A DNA stretch of 64,000 nucleotides from JAIBBG01 sp031417525. GTDB lineage: Bacteria; Bacteroidota; Bacteroidia; Flavobacteriales_D; Sanyastnellaceae. Every line of letters starts with the position of its first letter. Position 1 is the first letter of the stretch. A program made the translations under genes and the position numbers. The notes under the pieces are model-generated. The model saw nothing but the letters and a program-made list of their open reading frames with translations, was not told where the DNA came from and did not search any database. The DNA lies in the NCBI GenBank assembly GCA_031417525.1, contig JANOVT010000332.1, positions 31,215-95,214 on the forward strand, in the 5' to 3' direction. Shown here one piece after another: positions 62,101-64,000 of the stretch.

Positions 62101-63903
62101 ATCACGAATGGAACCGGTTGTACCCCCTGGTGAATAGTCATAGTTAGGCAGTTCTGAAGGCACGAATCCATCGCCTACGGAAAAAAGTTTTCTAAAATCT
62201 CCAACATCGTTTATTTCTGAAGCACCGGTTGTATTACCAGGTAAAGGATCCATTAACATCTTGAACAAAGTTCCTGAAAAAGTAATGTATTCATTTATTT
62301 CTATGGTTCCACCACAGGTATAATCCATCAAGTGATCGGAGGGATCGAGTCCCACCCCTAAATCATTACCATTCGACACAGCAATAATTCTGCATTTCTC
62401 CGGGTAACCCAGATCATCAAGATTTGAATACCAAGTATTGCGGTCATTAATGCCTTCCTCAACCACCTGGTAATTCAGTAATTGCTTTGCAGCAACAGAA
62501 CCCAAAAGATGATCCATCTTGAACTGCGCTCCCTCGGAACCATTTTCGGCCAAAAATTTTATGGCGCGCTGCAATGACAAGGAAATATATGCTCCGGCAT
62601 GGGGTGAGTCTATGGAAATCCACAAGCGACAACAGTGCGGAACATCATTTTGTTCCATAGTACAAAGTGCATGGCGCGATATCTGACCTCCCATACTGGC
62701 TCCGGCAATTACTAAAGGTTCATTACCCGTCTTGTTTTCATTGCACAAACCGATTGCATGTTGCAGGAGCTGGGAGTTCAACACCATATCTGCCGCTCCA
62801 TCTAGGAAATCAACCAGCACGAGATCATAACCATTCGCCATCAATTCATCGAGGGCAGCGGGCAGCTTTTCAAGCATATTGTAACGATAATCTTCCGCGT
62901 CATCCGTGTTAGAATCAATGAAACCACTGTAAAATTCGCACCATCCGAAAGTGCCATGGCGGAAGTCTTCGTTAATAGGGAAATTGTCGTCATCCACGCC
63001 GAAGTCAATTCCCTCAACAAAAATGAAAGGTTTGTTGAATTCATTGTCATTTCCAAGCTTTACAAAGAGGTGCGCTCTTCCTCCTCCAACGGGATCCGTG
63101 ATCTCGAAATCTTCCGGTAGCCATGCTATTGCATCAGGATAATCGACAACAGGTGTCAATTCATCGCAAGGATTAAACTCCCTGTCCTCCCTTAATTTGG
63201 AGAGGCTTCTAAATGTGCCTATGCCCGTTCTTACGATTTTCAATCTCATTTCTGTCCTGTCTTCTACATTGGAAAAATCAATCTCAATGACTTCATCGAG
63301 TTCAATAGACCGATATCCATTTCCATCTCCAAAGTCCACCAGGATGGAATCCGGTAATGATCCTCTGTTTGTGATATAATGCTCTTCATCTAACCTAAAG
63401 AGCATAGTATCTTTTTTGAAACGGCTGGTATAGCACCAAAGTATAGCAGCATCTTTTTCCACATAAGGACTTTCTGTGCGCAAAGGATTGTCGTAGTATT
63501 TACCATCGATATAATAGATGAGGCTATCGGTGAAGACTGAATCTACGAAATCGTGATAGGTTATATCAAGTATGGCCAGAGGATATGCTCCCGACTCTAT
63601 AGAGGTTTCCACCATATTGTCCCTGAATTTTGACACTTTGCTGATATAAACAGTGCTATCCAGGCATGCTATGTCGAAACGAACAAAAAGATCAGCTGCT
63701 ACGAAAGGGTTTAATGTATCTGTGTATGAATAAGGATCAGGAACTCGCATGTCCAGAAAGGTTTGCGGCCAGAAGAAATCACTGCTTATTCCAGATAAGT
63801 CTAGCTGGTCGAATGGTTCCTGTACTTGGCAATGAACTATCTCAGAACGCAATAATGTACAAATGAATAACATGCATCGGGCAGATGAATAGAAATGTTT
63901 CAA
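59155..63903 (-). CDS. Large secreted protein: alpha/beta-hydrolase-like domain, beta-helix, T9SS sorting domain
   Basis: The 1582-residue protein has a TTG start and a signal-like N-terminus (an ATG at codon 11 is possible). Around residues 290-690 lies an alpha/beta-hydrolase-like region: nucleophile elbow GASMGG with Ser403, ISIDSPHAGAY, an Asp-loop GDGFVP with Asp578, and His684 in ERHTEI, a plausible triad. Residues about 735-1200 form a right-handed beta-helix: short turns such as SGGELFI, DGGKLVIG, TGGKLIC, then irregular coils ending HNYWGG. A helical region follows, then a type A sorting domain from about 1505 (VYPNPASGYVQIAG). It should sit on the surface or be released by the T9SS. 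Confidence 0.88.
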   Translation of the reverse strand: MKHFYSSARCMLFICTLLRSEIVHCQVQEPFDQLDLSGISSDFFWPQTFLDMRVPDPYSYTDTLNPFVAADLFVRFDIACLDSTVYISKVSKFRDNMVETSIESGAYPLAILDITYHDFVDSVFTDSLIYYIDGKYYDNPLRTESPYVEKDAAILWCYTSRFKKDTMLFRLDEEHYITNRGSLPDSILVDFGDGNGYRSIELDEVIEIDFSNVEDRTEMRLKIVRTGIGTFRSLSKLREDREFNPCDELTPVVDYPDAIAWLPEDFEITDPVGGGRAHLFVKLGNDNEFNKPFIFVEGIDFGVDDDNFPINEDFRHGTFGWCEFYSGFIDSNTDDAEDYRYNMLEKLPAALDELMANGYDLVLVDFLDGAADMVLNSQLLQHAIGLCNENKTGNEPLVIAGASMGGQISRHALCTMEQNDVPHCCRLWISIDSPHAGAYISLSLQRAIKFLAENGSEGAQFKMDHLLGSVAAKQLLNYQVVEEGINDRNTWYSNLDDLGYPEKCRIIAVSNGNDLGVGLDPSDHLMDYTCGGTIEINEYITFSGTLFKMLMDPLPGNTTGASEINDVGDFRKLFSVGDGFVPSELPNYDYSPGGTTGSIRDFALAINREFHSNLFTDAACSDVERAVYRDEQSFISTPSALGLNNEDPYMIVADYFNNYPEQKHFDSYISAPLDEFGTHDNERHTEITDLNSAFILNEVLRDDDYAQLSVIPESGNPTNASFNYGLPGYHILHGPELNIESGGELFINKDAQVHWGESGDDYTEAESFMVYTLECEPVDIIIEPDGLFEIADAGHPAEVFIHAGSRIFIQSSGELVVNDGGKLVIGKGAELHIHKKAKLIVEDGGIIIIETGGKLICDPDENVAISLRGENAVLQFDGGELWIDENQELLIGQDDWMTGYVEILPGTENVLHTKPGSVLKFLGTGSHDLLLKMNDYAHLQNADFQDGSIELENCLVDLTNYGSIRTDLDVIAMNTTFRDETGGASQWSTAYISAWYDNADFEACVFEGVQIRTVDAHLTVGESDFIGPNTGITPIMGSYLLYGCSFDEAWVSSQDLDHVSRIINCEFDGADAQVEDESLVEIIVSKCNFQNGETALFKFGGRLSVACSFFGALESAIYLEQCELNMDLRDNNGNNIFNDVDYIMALDVAIVVDIEKGANDFSGANEFIAMGTIDIPCPITSACTAVISADHNYWGGSITTPPASLFEVHTLGSCASQASCEIIFAGTNLMAPYEECPFEGHERLSMSENGRLSLSPVPSNNAMLRNFDPNDPFITTLNFDHIPLDSAVYFAWSQRELADSSGDDAMAIHLLHEILTDSLDQGNFAIRKKMYKASTKMKSIMEKMFVDDALTIADNANAFQIPVDQYVDILNLMTDTALTDSTFRLQFALELNKGQLFRTLGKPLVAREIFANLGDCELDSSRQAILNHWLQAVDLELSLYQQYVLDESSPDSVIMDVNTESYPPLLEYEVSDYYFGVWIDSPNEVTFVACGDDPMYRLAISEGKYSVYPNPASGYVQIAGIEEGAVLQCTLLDMSGRTVIHQKQLTASSGTRIELNNLAPGQYILRIATGNLVEDHIIVIKK

Positions 63904-63925
63904 ATGCGTCTACTTGTCCGTACAC

Positions 63926-63933
63926 CAAATTTA
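63926..63933 (-). promoter_or_regulatory. Putative -7 element of the large T9SS cargo gene
   Basis: The minus strand reads TAAATTTG (TAnnTTTG). Predicted start near 63919, leaving 16 nt before the TTG start codon, which supports that start. No -33 box seen. Confidence 0.4.
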
Positions 63934-63969
63934 GCAGAACGTAAATAGGTTATAATCAGGGGGTGTAGA

Positions 63970-63989
63970 GTTGCTAAAAATATAGCAAC
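63970..63989. repeat. Short perfect inverted repeat
   Basis: GTTGCTA and TAGCAAC form a 7-bp perfect stem with a 6-nt A-rich loop, just before a plus-strand ATG at 63990 that reads MKI at the window edge. It may be a terminator, operator or leader hairpin of a gene outside the window. Confidence 0.4.
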
Positions 63990-64000
63990 ATGAAGATCGT

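Noticed and set aside
63990..64000. Possible start of a plus-strand gene (MKI...) at the right edge
   Set aside because: Only three codons are visible, too few to support a gene.

Overview
The window is a 64 kb piece of a Bacteroidota chromosome. The evidence is a complete type IX secretion/gliding core (porP-like gene plus gldK, gldL, gldM, gldN), two secreted proteins with C-terminal T9SS type A sorting domains, the usual Bacteroidota order miaB - sigma-54 regulator - lptE - TPR gene - secG - groES - groEL, leaders without clear Shine-Dalgarno sites, and repeated TAnnTTTG promoter elements. Class or order cannot be fixed from sequence alone. No tRNA, rRNA, CRISPR array, insertion sequence or phage gene was seen.

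Layout. Positions 1-11255 (minus strand): the start of an ABC-F ATPase, then, against coordinate order, topA, a zeta-toxin-like kinase with a small partner, an arginase-fold protein with degraded metal ligands, and porP-gldK-gldL-gldM-gldN closed by a terminator. Positions 11571-20240 (plus strand): a secreted T9SS cargo gene, then miaB through groEL, with terminators after secG and groEL. Positions 20278-29553: mixed membrane and secreted proteins, a YqeY-like protein, a retropepsin-like protein, a four-gene YfiR - TPR - TPR - HAMP/SpoIIE-phosphatase operon, and ferritin. Positions 29677-36844 (minus strand): acpP-fabF-rnc, a lipoprotein/outer-membrane protein pair, kbl, an FAD oxidoreductase, and an iodotyrosine-deiodinase-like nitroreductase. 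At 36977 lies a ThiF-rhodanese fusion.

Positions 38147-57758 form a surface-polysaccharide locus of 17 genes in five transcription blocks: glycosyltransferases, two acyltransferases, two methyltransferases, a short NeuB-like synthase, a short CMP-sugar synthetase-like protein, an O-antigen ligase/polymerase-like membrane protein, a polysaccharide deacetylase, a GNAT protein, a sugar epimerase and an asparagine-synthase-like amidotransferase. Together they look able to build, decorate and polymerise a glycan containing an acidic, nonulosonate-like sugar. In Bacteroidota such glycans may also anchor T9SS cargo, but nothing here proves that link.

The right end holds rimK and a 1582-residue secreted protein that joins an alpha/beta-hydrolase-like domain, a beta-helix and a T9SS sorting domain. 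Promoter calls rest on matches to the Bacteroidota primary-sigma consensus (TTTG, about 17-22 bp, TAnnTTTG) read by eye. Protein functions come from motif recognition, not database searches.
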